Shown: positions 25,600 through 34,743 of the stretch, piece by piece | Layout: every line of letters begins with the position of its first letter | How positions within the stretch are numbered: position 1 is the first letter of the stretch | Source of the DNA: Vulcanimicrobium sp035943995 | Lineage (GTDB): Bacteria > Vulcanimicrobiota > Vulcanimicrobiia > Vulcanimicrobiales > Vulcanimicrobiaceae | Length of the DNA: 64,000 nucleotides | Assembly: GCA_035943995.1 (NCBI GenBank) | Contig: DASZBS010000097.1 | Span: 1-64,000 of the forward strand | Direction: 5' to 3' | Notes under the pieces: generated by a model | The model's database searches: none | What the model was told of the DNA's origin: nothing | The model's input: the letters and a program-made list of their open reading frames with translations, nothing else | Program-made: the position numbers and the translations under genes

Positions 25600-26786
25600 T
25601 GAAGGTCCTGGTGATCGGCGGCGACGGCTACTGCGGGTGGGCGACGTCGCTGTACCTTTCGATGCGCGGGCACGACGTGACGATCGTCGACAACCTCATA
25701 CGGCGCGCGTGGGACCGCGAGCACGGCCTCGACTCGCTCGTGCCGATCGCGTCGACGCGCCGCCGCATCGACGAGTGGACGCGCCTCACCGGCCGCACGA
25801 TCGTGTTCGAAGACGCCGACGTGACCGACTATGCGGCGCTGTGCCGCGTCGTGCGCGCGAGCGGTCCCGCCGCCGTCGTGCACTTCGGCCAGCAGCGGAG
25901 CGCGCCGTTCTCGATGATCGACCGCGAGCACGCGCTGCGCACCCACCTCAACAACACGGTCGGCAACCTCAACGTGCTGTGGGCGCTGCACGAGTACGCC
26001 CCGCACGCGCACCTCGTGAAGCTCGGCACGATGGGCGAATACGGCACGCCGAACATCGACGTCGAGGAAGGCTTCATCACGGTCGAGCACAACGGCCGCA
26101 CCGACACGCTGCCGTACCCCAAGCAGCCGGGCTCGTTCTACCATCTCACGAAAGTCAGCGACAGCGATCAGATCTTCTTCGCGTGCAAGGTCTGGAAGCT
26201 GCGCGCGACCGACTTGAACCAAGGTATCGTGTACGGCACGACGACCGAGCAGACCGCGCTGTCGCCCGCGCTCGCCAACCGCTTCGACTACGATCACATC
26301 TTCGGCACGGTGCTGAACCGCTTTTGCGTGCAGGCCGCGCTCGGCCATCCGCTCACCGTCTACGGCACCGGCGGCCAGCAGCGCAGCTTCCTCGACATCC
26401 GCGACACCGTGCGCTGCATCGACATCGCGCTGGAGCATCCGGCGCGCGAGGGCGAGTACCGCGTGTTCAACCAATTCACCGAGATGTTTGCCGTGGACGA
26501 GCTCGCGGAACGCGTCGCGCGCGTGGCGCGCGAGCACGGGTTGGCGTGCGAGATCGCGCACGTCGAGAACCCGCGCGTCGAACGCGAGTCGCACTACTAC
26601 AACTGCGTGAACTCCAACCTGCGCGCGCTGGGGCTCGAGCCGACGGTGCTCTCCGACGAGACGATCGCCGGCCTGATCGGCCTTGCGAGCCTGCACGCCG
26701 CGCGCGTCGACCTGCGGCTCATCCCGCCGTGCGTCGCGTGGCGCGCCGGCGAGCCGGACTCAGCCGGAACCTCGGCGGTAGCGTAG
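25596..26786 (+). CDS. sqdB: UDP-sulfoquinovose synthase (SQD1/SqdB type)
   Basis: 396-aa short-chain dehydrogenase/epimerase. Diagnostic of the SQD1 branch: GGDGYCGWATSLYLS at the NAD site, HFGQQRSAPFSMID, GTMGEYGTPNIDVEEG, the catalytic Tyr-Lys pair in YHLTKVSD, and WKLRATDLNQGIVYG. It makes UDP-sulfoquinovose from UDP-glucose and sulfite, the precursor of sulfolipid SQDG. ATG at 25596 (ATG-ATG) overlaps the upstream GT stop. Confidence 0.93.
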   Translation: MMKVLVIGGDGYCGWATSLYLSMRGHDVTIVDNLIRRAWDREHGLDSLVPIASTRRRIDEWTRLTGRTIVFEDADVTDYAALCRVVRASGPAAVVHFGQQRSAPFSMIDREHALRTHLNNTVGNLNVLWALHEYAPHAHLVKLGTMGEYGTPNIDVEEGFITVEHNGRTDTLPYPKQPGSFYHLTKVSDSDQIFFACKVWKLRATDLNQGIVYGTTTEQTALSPALANRFDYDHIFGTVLNRFCVQAALGHPLTVYGTGGQQRSFLDIRDTVRCIDIALEHPAREGEYRVFNQFTEMFAVDELAERVARVAREHGLACEIAHVENPRVERESHYYNCVNSNLRALGLEPTVLSDETIAGLIGLASLHAARVDLRLIPPCVAWRAGEPDSAGTSAVA

Positions 26787-26827
26787 CCGGCAACCTTCGC
26801 AGCCACGCGCGCGTTTGCGAGAACGTG

Positions 26828-27331
26828 ATGCGACTCGCGCTCGCCGCCGCCGTCCTCGCGTTCGCCGCCGCGGCGCAGCCGGTGCCGCACGCCAAAGTGA
26901 CCCCGCACCCTGCGGCACGGCATGCCGCCGCTCACACGCCGTCCGTCACGGTTCGCGTCGTGATCGTCTCCGGGACGCCGCAGCGCGACCGCGCGTACGC
27001 GTCGTACGAAACGTCGGATTACACGACCGTCTTTTCGCAGCCGCTCGTCGTCCGCGTCGCAGGGGTGAGCGACGCGAGTACCGCCAAGCGCCGGGTTCAG
27101 TTCACCTGCGTCGGCAAGGACTGCGGGTTCGGCGATCCGGATCAGCCCGAGGGCGGCGACCGCAAAGGACCGGACAACTATTCGATCTTCACCAAAGCCG
27201 GCACAGCATCATTGCGCGCAAGCATCACGCACAGCGAACCGTCCGGCACCTTCACCGTCTACGCCGAAGTGCTCCCGAAAGCGGGGGAGCGCGCCGTGAA
27301 GAGCGGCCCGTTCACGCTCACGACGTACTGA
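26828..27331 (+). CDS. Secreted hypothetical protein with Cys pair
   Basis: 167 aa with a signal peptide (MRLALAAAVLAFAAAAQP). The mature part has an Ig-like or cadherin-like beta look (VTVRVVIVSGTP, RVQFTCVGKDCGFGDPDQ, ASITHSEPSGTFTVYAEV) with a C-x4-C that could form a disulphide. No family recognised. It lies 41 bp after sqdB, convergent with ubiX. Confidence 0.65.
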   Translation: MRLALAAAVLAFAAAAQPVPHAKVTPHPAARHAAAHTPSVTVRVVIVSGTPQRDRAYASYETSDYTTVFSQPLVVRVAGVSDASTAKRRVQFTCVGKDCGFGDPDQPEGGDRKGPDNYSIFTKAGTASLRASITHSEPSGTFTVYAEVLPKAGERAVKSGPFTLTTY

Positions 27332-27356
27332 GCCCCCGCCGCGGGAACCCGACCGT

Positions 27357-27920
27357 TCACGCGCCCGTCCACCGGGCGAACAGCTTCGCGTCGATCCCGA
27401 ACTGGTCGAGCGCTTTGCCGACCGTGTGCGCGACGATGTCGTCGACGGTTTTCGGACGCGAGTACCAGCCGGGCACCGGCGGCAGAATCACGGCGCCCAG
27501 CTCCGCGAGCTGCGTCAGCGTGCGCAAGTGGCCCAGGTGCAGCGGCGTTTCGCGAACGACGAGGACGAGCCGGCGCTTTTCCTTCAGGCACACGTCGGCC
27601 GCGCGCACGAGCAGGTTCGCGTTGAAGCCGTACGCGATCGCCGACGCGCTCTTGATCGAGCACGGGATTACGAGCATGCCGTCGGTCTTGAACGAGCCCG
27701 ACGAGATCGAGGCGGCCAGGTCGCCGTCGCGGTGCACGACGCTCGCCAGCGTTTCGAGCTCGTCCGCCGTCGTTTCGGTCTCGAGCTCGATCGTCCGGCG
27801 CGCTTGCTGCGAGAGCACGAGGTGCGTCTCCACGTCGGCCATGCCGTGCAGCACGCGCAGGGCCGCGACCGCGTACGCGCTGCCGCTCGCTCCGGAGACT
27901 CCTACGATCAACCGTTTCAT
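27357..27920 (-). CDS. ubiX: UbiX-type flavin prenyltransferase
   Basis: 187-aa FMN-dependent prenyltransferase making the prenylated FMN cofactor of UbiD decarboxylases. N-terminal VGVSGASGSAYAV binds FMN phosphate; IPCSIKSASAIAYG and the later REtPLHLGHLRTLTQL helix are conserved. ATG at 27920; the longer frame is outside the family. No ubiD is in the window. It is divergent from the nuclease gene (111-bp gap), and its leader holds a perfect hairpin (CCCCACGC/GCGTGGGG, 27946-27964). Confidence 0.93.
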   Translation of the reverse strand: MKRLIVGVSGASGSAYAVAALRVLHGMADVETHLVLSQQARRTIELETETTADELETLASVVHRDGDLAASISSGSFKTDGMLVIPCSIKSASAIAYGFNANLLVRAADVCLKEKRRLVLVVRETPLHLGHLRTLTQLAELGAVILPPVPGWYSRPKTVDDIVAHTVGKALDQFGIDAKLFARWTGA

Positions 27921-27945
27921 GGCGCTCCGCCCTCGGCTACGCGCC

Positions 27946-27964
27946 CCCCACGCGCAGCGTGGGG
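27946..27964. promoter_or_regulatory. Perfect 8-bp-arm hairpin in ubiX leader
   Basis: CCCCACGC-gca-GCGTGGGG, centred 26-44 bp upstream of the ubiX ATG and in the divergent gap to the nuclease gene. It may be an operator or leader stem; no factor is known. Nothing else notable in the 111-bp gap. Confidence 0.4.
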
Positions 27965-28031
27965 CCCCCACGCGAGACCTCGCAAGAAGCACCCTGCTTC
28001 GGCGCGATGATGCTGCGCTCGGTCCATCACC

Positions 28032-29987
28032 ATGTTCTCACCGATCCGCCGATTCCACGTCCGTCCACAATCTCCGCACGTTCGGGTTCGACGCCGGGGA
28101 CGACCACCGCCGCGCCCCGAACTCCGGCGTGTGCTCCTCGTCGACGAACGCCGGCTGCCCGTCCCCGCGCAGGGCGGACTGGGCGACGCGCTCGCGCCGG
28201 CCGAGTTCCTTTCACGGCTGGTCCGGCGGCGCGTGCTCGGTGAGGGCGAGCGGCGCGCGATCGTCCGCCGCATCGCCGCGACGCACGAAGACGCTGCGCT
28301 CGCACCGCACGTGCGTTCCAGCCCGTCGTTCGCCGCACGCGTGCTGGACGCGCTCGACCGCGGCGCGGTCCCCGCCGCGTTCGAAACGCTGGCACAGCAC
28401 GTGCGCACGCTGGTCGCATTCGCGGATGCGCTCGACGTGCGCAGTGCGCTGCGCCACGCCGTCGCGGCCGAGGCCGCGCCCGGCGGGGAGACGCTGTCGA
28501 TCGATGCGGCGCTCGTCGCGAACGCCGACGACGCGTTCGCGTGGCGGCGGCTCGCGGGGGAGGCGGGCCTCGCGCTCGACGTCGTCGAGCTGGGTGCGCC
28601 ACAACCGCCGCCGCTCGACCTGCGCGCGGTGGACGGGGTCGTCGCGCTGCTGCGGTACGCCGCGTCGCAGAGCGACGGCGACGCGCGGTGTGCGCTGCTC
28701 GCGCCGCAGAGCGGCGTACGGCCCGACGACGCGCGCACGCTGCTCGCGACCGCGGGCGAGCGCGCGAACCTGCTCGACGTGATCGCGAAAGGCGCCGTGG
28801 CCGACGCGAACCGCTTCGCGCACGGGCTCGCGACGATCACCGCGGCGTACAAGGCGCCCGACGCATCCGCGCGCACGCTGCTCGCGGCGATCGACACCGC
28901 GTTTCCGCCGGAAGACCCGCCGGCGCGCGCAGCGCTCGAGCGAGTTGCGCGCGACTTCGACGCAGCGCGCGCGTTTGCCGAACCTTGGGAAGCGCACGAT
29001 CTGATCGCCGAGATCGAGGCCGAGCTGACGGGCTCGCCCGCGCGCTCCGCGAGCGTCTCCGGCGTCGAGCCCGCGGCGCCCGTCGCCAACGAGCCGGCCG
29101 CGCCGGTCGCGATGCGCAAGCTGTCGTTCAGCGCGTCGTCGCTGAACACGTACGCCGAGTGCAAGCGCAAATGGTGGTTTCGCTACGCGTGCGCGGCGGT
29201 CGAGGACCGTGGCTCGTCCGCGTCGTTCTACGGCATCGCGTTTCACGCCGCGCTCGAAGACTTTCACGCGACGCACACGCGCTTCGCGGACGGTGACGGC
29301 GCGGCGCTCGCATCGGTCCTCGACTACTGCGTCGTCGCGGCGTTCGACCGGCACCGCACGCGCTTCGACGCCCCGGTCGAGTTCGAGCTGCAGCGCCGCC
29401 GCGCGCGCCGTACGGCGAAGAAGTACCTGACGTGGTTGCTGGAGCGTGCGCGACGCGCGCCGTTCGAGGTGATCGGCTGCGAGACGCAAGCCGACGTCGA
29501 GCTGGGCGGCCACCGCTTCATCGGCTACATCGACCGGCTCGACCGCGACGAGCGCACCGGCACGGTAACCGTCGTCGACTACAAGACGGGCGCCATCGCC
29601 ACGAGCGCCGACGAATACCTCGCCGAGGTGCGCGCGTTCCGCGAGTTCCAGCTGCCGTTCTACTACTGGGCGCGCACCGCGGTCGGCGACGTGGTGTCGC
29701 GGCTCGCGCTCGTGCCGCTGAAAGACGCGCTGCTCGACGTCGCGCCGGTCGAGCTGGAAGTCGTCACCACGTCGCGCGCGCCGCGCAGCAACGGCGCGAC
29801 CGGCGAGATCGCGGTGGCGGAGCTAGAGCGCGCGCGCGAGCGCATGATCGCGCTCGCCGCGGAGCTGTCGTCGGGAACGCTGCAGTCGTTCCCGGCGACG
29901 GACGACCCCGGCGCATGCCGCTACTGCGCGTACGCCGAGGCTTGCCGCGAACGGCCGCTCGCGCTCGAGGAGCGCTTCGGCCGCTGA
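28032..29987 (+). CDS. RecB-family (AddB-like) PD-(D/E)XK nuclease with Fe-S cluster cysteines
   Basis: 651 aa. The C-terminal ~280 residues are a RecB-type nuclease: C377 in YAECKRKWWFRY, the GIAFHAALEDFH helix, the catalytic GYIDRLDRDE and VVDYKTG (D-x11-14-D-Y-K), and a final C-x2-C-x5-C (CRYCAYAEAC), so four cysteines are placed as in AddB/Dna2 iron-sulfur nucleases. The N-terminal half is helical and low-similarity, perhaps a degenerate helicase remnant. The natural partner is the UvrD helicase 1.7 kb downstream on the same strand; an oppositely oriented gene separates them. Confidence 0.87.
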   Translation: MFSPIRRFHVRPQSPHVRVRRRGRPPPRPELRRVLLVDERRLPVPAQGGLGDALAPAEFLSRLVRRRVLGEGERRAIVRRIAATHEDAALAPHVRSSPSFAARVLDALDRGAVPAAFETLAQHVRTLVAFADALDVRSALRHAVAAEAAPGGETLSIDAALVANADDAFAWRRLAGEAGLALDVVELGAPQPPPLDLRAVDGVVALLRYAASQSDGDARCALLAPQSGVRPDDARTLLATAGERANLLDVIAKGAVADANRFAHGLATITAAYKAPDASARTLLAAIDTAFPPEDPPARAALERVARDFDAARAFAEPWEAHDLIAEIEAELTGSPARSASVSGVEPAAPVANEPAAPVAMRKLSFSASSLNTYAECKRKWWFRYACAAVEDRGSSASFYGIAFHAALEDFHATHTRFADGDGAALASVLDYCVVAAFDRHRTRFDAPVEFELQRRRARRTAKKYLTWLLERARRAPFEVIGCETQADVELGGHRFIGYIDRLDRDERTGTVTVVDYKTGAIATSADEYLAEVRAFREFQLPFYYWARTAVGDVVSRLALVPLKDALLDVAPVELEVVTTSRAPRSNGATGEIAVAELERARERMIALAAELSSGTLQSFPATDDPGACRYCAYAEACRERPLALEERFGR

Positions 29988-29997
29988 CGGCAAGTCG

Positions 29998-31503
29998 TCA
30001 GATATTGTTAGGCGGATACGACGCGACGCCGCCGAGGACGAAGGCGACCTGCTGATTGAGTGGAATTGTTCCGCTCGCGATCGGCGGGGCCATCGTTACG
30101 GTAACCGTTCCGGCTTGCGAGTCTTGCGTAACGTTGTGAACGTGGTACGACTCGGAAACGGATCCGATGTCGAACAGTCCGAGGAAGCTGACGCTCGCAG
30201 ACGACTGCTCGGTGAAGTCGGACACGATCAATTGTGAGTTCGCGCTCTTGAAGACCATCGTGACGGTCGGCTGATTGCAGATCACCCACGTCTTGAGACG
30301 CGAGAACGTCTGGCCCGGCCCGAAGGTCGTAGCGATGTTGTACTCGGTACCGTTGAGCGCGAAGCCCGTCGCGTCCTTGCCGGTATTCGCGACCACCTCA
30401 ACCAAAATGTCGTTCGCGTACCATCCGGTCGAGTTGTCGTTCGAGATTCCGGTGGGTTCCGCGGAGAATACCGTCAGACCCGTGTACTCGATGGTAACGT
30501 GCAGCGAAGACGATGAAGTCGCGTACCGGTCGAGCGTATACGTCGACGATCCGCCGATGCCGACGGAGAATACGTCGAGGACCGGGATCGACAGGCCGGT
30601 GCTGCCGGCGATGCTCAAGTGCGACTCGCTCGAGTCGAAGCTGGCGATGTCAATCTCCACGGTTGCGTTGCGATTCGGGCTGTTGAGAAACCCGAGGAGC
30701 TGGTTGACCGTCGGCAGCTTTTCGCCGCCCGGGCCGCCATACGAGACATAGTAAGTGGCTGCACCCGTCTGCAGGCCGCCGTTGGTCGCGCTCGGCGACG
30801 TGACGTTCGCCAGGATCGCGGCGAGGCGCGTCGTGGCTGCATTGTACTTGTTGTGCAGTGCGTAGCTTTGCCCAGCCATCTGCTGGTACGCGGTGATGGC
30901 GTTTCGAAGCGCGTTGAGCGTCGACGGAAGATTTGCGAGGCTGCCGTACGCCTTGATGAGCTGATTGAAAATGTCTTGGAGCTTGCCGCCGAACGGTAAC
31001 GGGTTCGTGAACTGTCCGCCGGCGTTCCCGAACTCGGTGATGACGGACGCAATCTGCCCTGCAGCGGCGGTGTCTTGCCTGTTCATCGTCTGCTCGTCGG
31101 CCTGTGAAAAATTGAACGTGACGGCCGGAAGCAATTGTGCGTAGAAGCTCGAGAAACTACCCGAGGAGCCGAGCTCCAGGTTTCCGCTACTTGACGTTTG
31201 GAGCAGCGTGTCGATGTCGCCCAGCGTCGCGGCGTTGAAGTACCCGTTGGACCCGTAGACGATACCGTAGTTGAACCCGGCAGGATACGGGGCCATTTGG
31301 AAAGCGCCGTCGAGCTCGCTTTCGATCACCGGCGTGACCTGCGACTGAACGGTTTGCACGAACGCCTGCTGCGCAGCGCCGATCCCGTCATTGGCGGCTT
31401 GAAACCGGCGGGCGCGAGACTGCGCGGCGTTGCGCGCGGGGCCATTGGCGGGATGGTAGAGAGCGCGGAGCGGCGTCTCGGGCGGAGCATGGAATGTCGA
31501 CAT
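29998..31503 (-). CDS. Unknown 501-aa protein, atypical composition, between nuclease and helicase
   Basis: ATG at 31503 with AGAGGAAA eight bases upstream. No signal peptide. The N-terminal third is helical; the rest is serine/threonine/asparagine-rich beta (SHLSIAGSTGLSIPVLDVF, TVEIDIASFDSSESH, TVTMVFKSANSQL), with no catalytic motif seen. Codons use A/T in third positions far more than neighbours. It is opposite in direction to, and inserted between, a nuclease and helicase that normally adjoin. Horizontal acquisition is likely; function unknown. Confidence 0.72.
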   Translation of the reverse strand: MSTFHAPPETPLRALYHPANGPARNAAQSRARRFQAANDGIGAAQQAFVQTVQSQVTPVIESELDGAFQMAPYPAGFNYGIVYGSNGYFNAATLGDIDTLLQTSSSGNLELGSSGSFSSFYAQLLPAVTFNFSQADEQTMNRQDTAAAGQIASVITEFGNAGGQFTNPLPFGGKLQDIFNQLIKAYGSLANLPSTLNALRNAITAYQQMAGQSYALHNKYNAATTRLAAILANVTSPSATNGGLQTGAATYYVSYGGPGGEKLPTVNQLLGFLNSPNRNATVEIDIASFDSSESHLSIAGSTGLSIPVLDVFSVGIGGSSTYTLDRYATSSSSLHVTIEYTGLTVFSAEPTGISNDNSTGWYANDILVEVVANTGKDATGFALNGTEYNIATTFGPGQTFSRLKTWVICNQPTVTMVFKSANSQLIVSDFTEQSSASVSFLGLFDIGSVSESYHVHNVTQDSQAGTVTVTMAPPIASGTIPLNQQVAFVLGGVASYPPNNI

Positions 31504-31710
31504 GTGATTTCCTCTCAGTTGCGTGTCCGGCCGGTCACCGCAAGTCGGATGAACGATTGCGTGTCGGTCCAGTACGAGAGGAGCGTATCGACCCTCTTCC
31601 GTGAGGGAATCGGGGGCTTCCCCTACTCCAGTACCTAGAGGCAAATCCACCGCGTCCACATACATCCACAGATCGCGGCTCAGGAGCAGCAATCGTCGCG
31701 GGGCCATCTC
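31504..31710. promoter_or_regulatory. 207-bp AT-richer divergent intergenic region
   Basis: Between the start of the 501-aa gene (leftward) and the helicase (rightward). Relatively A/T-rich, no ORF, no clear repeat. It should hold promoters for both. Confidence 0.4.
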
Positions 31711-33987
31711 GTGTCGCGACGAAACAGGACGGGTGCTCCTCATACACGGCCGGCCGGGCCGATAATCGCAGTCCTCGCGCTCGAGCGTGCGCTCGTACTG
31801 CCGGCAGAGCACGGGCTGCTTGCGTTCACCGGGCCGCCGACGAGTGGCAAGACCGAAGCGCTCGTGCGGCGTTTCACCGCGCTGGTGGCTGCCGATCCCA
31901 CGCTGGCCGAAGGCGCGATCGTCACCGCTGCGCGCGACGACGGCGCCCGCGCTCTGGCCGCACGTATCGCCGATGCGAGTGGGATCGCCGTGCGCGGCGC
32001 GACGCTCGACGCGCTCGCGTTCGAGCTGCTGCGCGCGCACCCGCTGGAGACGGGTCTCGCGCTGGACTTGGAGCTGGTCGACCCGCTCGACGCGGAAGAG
32101 ATCTTCGAGCGCGCCGCGGCGCCGCTGTTCTCGGCGGAGTGGAGCGACTGGCTCGGCACGGACGTCGACCCCGAGATCGCCGGGCTGCGCACGCCGGCGC
32201 GCTTCGCCGACGCGGCGCTGCGGCTGATTCGCAAGCTGCGCGACGCCGGAATCGACGACGCGGCGTTCTTGGCCGTTGCGCAGCGCGGCGCGACGACGTT
32301 CTACGCGAACCCGCCGAACCTCGCATCGCCCACGCTGCTGTCGGCGACAAAGGACGAGCACCGCGCGTCGCTCGCGGTCGGTCCCTCGGAGCTGGACCGC
32401 CAGCGCCGCCGCGAGCTCGACCTCGCGAAGATTCTCGCGCGGCTGTATCGCGCGTACGTCGACGAGCTCGTGCGCCGCGGCTGCCTGACCGCGAGCGACG
32501 CGCTCACCGAGGCGACGCGGCTGCTCGAAAACCATCCCGCGATCGGGCGGGCGCTGCGGCGGCGGCTGCGCGTCGCATTCGTCGACGACGCGCACGATCT
32601 GTCCGCCGCGGCGCTGCGCTTCCTGCGCGCGCTCTTCGGCGACGCGCTCGACGGTGTCGCGGTCGCCGGCGATCTCGACGCGGCGACGCAGACGTTCGCG
32701 GGCGCACGGCCCGAGCGCATCTTCGGACGCGCCGTCACGACGGTACCGCTCGCGCCGCGCACGCTGCCCCCGCAAATCCTCGCGGTGATGCGCGGCGTGA
32801 TCGACGCCGACCCCGCGCGGCCGGTCCCGCCCGGCGACGCGTTGCGCGTGCTGCGCCACAGCGATCGTGTCGCGGAAGCGCACGAGGTCGCCGCGCGCGT
32901 CGTGGCGCTGATCGACGCGGGCACACCGCCGGCGCGCATCGCCGTGCTGCATCGCACGCTGCGCACGCTCGCGACGTTCGAGGATGCGCTCGTCGCGCGT
33001 AACGTCCCGCTCGCGCTCGCCGGCGATCCCGCGCTGCTCGAACGGGCCGACGTCCTCGACGCGCTGTCGCTGCTGTGGACCGCGGTCGACCCGTTCCACC
33101 ACGTCTGGACGCTGCGCGCGCTGCAGACGCCGATGCTGCGGCTCTCCGACGCGTCGCTCGCGGTGCTGTGCGGCGAGCCCGCGAGCCCGCAGCCCGCGTT
33201 GTTCGCGATGCCCGAAGCCGAGAACGAGGGCGACCGGCGGTGGGACCGCAAGCGCGATCTGCGGCTGGGCACCAACGTGCTGCACGGCGAGCGCGACACG
33301 GACCTGTCCGACATCGCACGCGAACGGCTGCAGGCATTCCGCGCCCGGCGCAAACGCTGGTGCGAGTGGCTGCGCGCGACCGACGTCGCGACCGCCGCGC
33401 GCGCGATCGTCGAGGACGGTGGGCTGCTGCTGCCGCGCAGCGGCGAGACGACCGCGCGCGCGCGGCTGCGCGCGACGTTGATCGATCGCCTCATCGCGCT
33501 GCTCGGGACATATGCGGCGCGACATCCGTTCGACGACCTCGCCGCTGCGCTCGCGTACTGCGAGCGCCTCGCGGCGGCTGAGCACGGGCCGGAGCTCATC
33601 GACGAGCACGACGACGCGGTGGTCGTCGCAGCGGTCGAGCGCGTGCTGAGCCGGCGCTTCGATCACGTCTTCGTCGTCGACGCGCGCGCGGGCGCGTTCC
33701 CGCCGTACTACGTGCCCGACGCGTTCTTGTTCAGCACGACGTACGGCATGATCCCGAAGGACAGCGCGGGCGATTCCGTCGCGGCGCGCACGGCGAAGTT
33801 CACCTGGTACGAGCACCACGCCAAGCCGCGCGCGGCGTACGTGCGCGAGCAGCGCCGCCTCTTCGCCGCGGCGCTGGGCCGCGCCGACATCTCGGCGACG
33901 GTCACCGCGAGCGGCCGCCCCACCCGCGGGTTCGCCGCCCCCGAGCTCGCGAGCGAGATCGCCGCGCTGCTGAGCAACGCGCGCTAG
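31711..33987 (+). CDS. UvrD-like superfamily I helicase (AddA/PcrA-like, no nuclease domain)
   Basis: 758 aa. Motif I GPPTSGKTEAL, motif Ia TAARDDGARALAARI, motif II VAFVDDAH (DDAH in place of DEAQ), motif III VAVAGDLDAATQTFAG, and a late VREQRRLFAAALGRA corresponding to motif VI. GTG start at 31711; the N-terminal ~25 residues are not conserved and the true start may be slightly later. Lacks the C-terminal RecB nuclease of AddA, consistent with a split pair with the nuclease at 28032-29987. Likely works in double-strand-break processing. Confidence 0.84.
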   Translation: MSRRNRTGAPHTRPAGPIIAVLALERALVLPAEHGLLAFTGPPTSGKTEALVRRFTALVAADPTLAEGAIVTAARDDGARALAARIADASGIAVRGATLDALAFELLRAHPLETGLALDLELVDPLDAEEIFERAAAPLFSAEWSDWLGTDVDPEIAGLRTPARFADAALRLIRKLRDAGIDDAAFLAVAQRGATTFYANPPNLASPTLLSATKDEHRASLAVGPSELDRQRRRELDLAKILARLYRAYVDELVRRGCLTASDALTEATRLLENHPAIGRALRRRLRVAFVDDAHDLSAAALRFLRALFGDALDGVAVAGDLDAATQTFAGARPERIFGRAVTTVPLAPRTLPPQILAVMRGVIDADPARPVPPGDALRVLRHSDRVAEAHEVAARVVALIDAGTPPARIAVLHRTLRTLATFEDALVARNVPLALAGDPALLERADVLDALSLLWTAVDPFHHVWTLRALQTPMLRLSDASLAVLCGEPASPQPALFAMPEAENEGDRRWDRKRDLRLGTNVLHGERDTDLSDIARERLQAFRARRKRWCEWLRATDVATAARAIVEDGGLLLPRSGETTARARLRATLIDRLIALLGTYAARHPFDDLAAALAYCERLAAAEHGPELIDEHDDAVVVAAVERVLSRRFDHVFVVDARAGAFPPYYVPDAFLFSTTYGMIPKDSAGDSVAARTAKFTWYEHHAKPRAAYVREQRRLFAAALGRADISATVTASGRPTRGFAAPELASEIAALLSNAR

Positions 33988-34556
33988 GGCAAGAACGAGG
34001 CGACGGGGATCGCGTCGTTCGGAAACGCGCGCGGCGCGATCGTGCCGCCGCGGTCGAGGACCAGCTTGCCGGCATAGCCGAGCTCGTGCGGTTCGGTGTA
34101 CACCTCGACTTGGCGGTGCACGAGGTTCACGATCCAGAGCTCCGCGATGCCGCTGCGTGCGTACGCGCGCAGCTTCCGGCCACGGTCGTACGCGAGCGTC
34201 GACAAGGACACCTCGATGACGAGGAAAACCTCCGGCGAGCGCGGGTGCGCGCTCTTGTACCAGTCATCATGCCGATGAACCAGCGTGAGATCCGGTTGCG
34301 GTTCAGACGTGTCGTCGAGCTCCAGAGGGTTGCCGGGGCACACCATGGCGCGACCGGCGAACCGCTGAACCAGCAGCTCGTTCAGCGCCATGACTGCGCT
34401 GCGGTGGAGCGGGCCTTCGGGCGGCATCGCGATCAGCTGGCCGTCGAGCAGCTCGACCGGCTCGCGCTCGTAGACGATCCCGACGTCGAGCATGCGATGA
34501 TACTGGGCCACGGTGATCGGCCGAATTCGGATGTCGCGTTGTTCCATCTCACTCAT
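33984..34556 (-). CDS. Uma2-family restriction-endonuclease-like protein
   Basis: 190 aa PD-(D/E)XK-fold protein: RPITVAQYHRMLDVGIV at the start, PEGPLHRSAVMALNELL, catalytic PDLTLVHR, EVFLVIEVSLSTLAYDRGRKLRAYARSGIAELWIVN with E-x-S and K. Usually a stand-alone DUF820 gene; function often unknown. ATG at 34556 with GGAGG about 11 bases upstream. The stop shares CTAG with the convergent helicase stop. Confidence 0.87.
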   Translation of the reverse strand: MSEMEQRDIRIRPITVAQYHRMLDVGIVYEREPVELLDGQLIAMPPEGPLHRSAVMALNELLVQRFAGRAMVCPGNPLELDDTSEPQPDLTLVHRHDDWYKSAHPRSPEVFLVIEVSLSTLAYDRGRKLRAYARSGIAELWIVNLVHRQVEVYTEPHELGYAGKLVLDRGGTIAPRAFPNDAIPVASFLP

Positions 34557-34743
34557 CGCAGTGTCGCGCCTCCGCATGACCATTTCGTGTCGCGCCGATT
34601 TCGGCCTCGTGAAACCGATCGCCGTCGCGGGCACCCGCCGAAGACCGCCTTTTCGTAGGCTTCGACGAACTCTCACCCGGCTCTCATCCGACTTGATGAT
34701 CCGGCCGAGATGATGGGCGAGCCCAGGACGTTCGGAGGATATC

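Noticed and set aside
29998..33819. A 1273-aa open frame on the minus strand
   Set aside because: The portion above 31503 is antisense to the helicase and rich in Arg/Ala; only 29998-31503 is protein-like.
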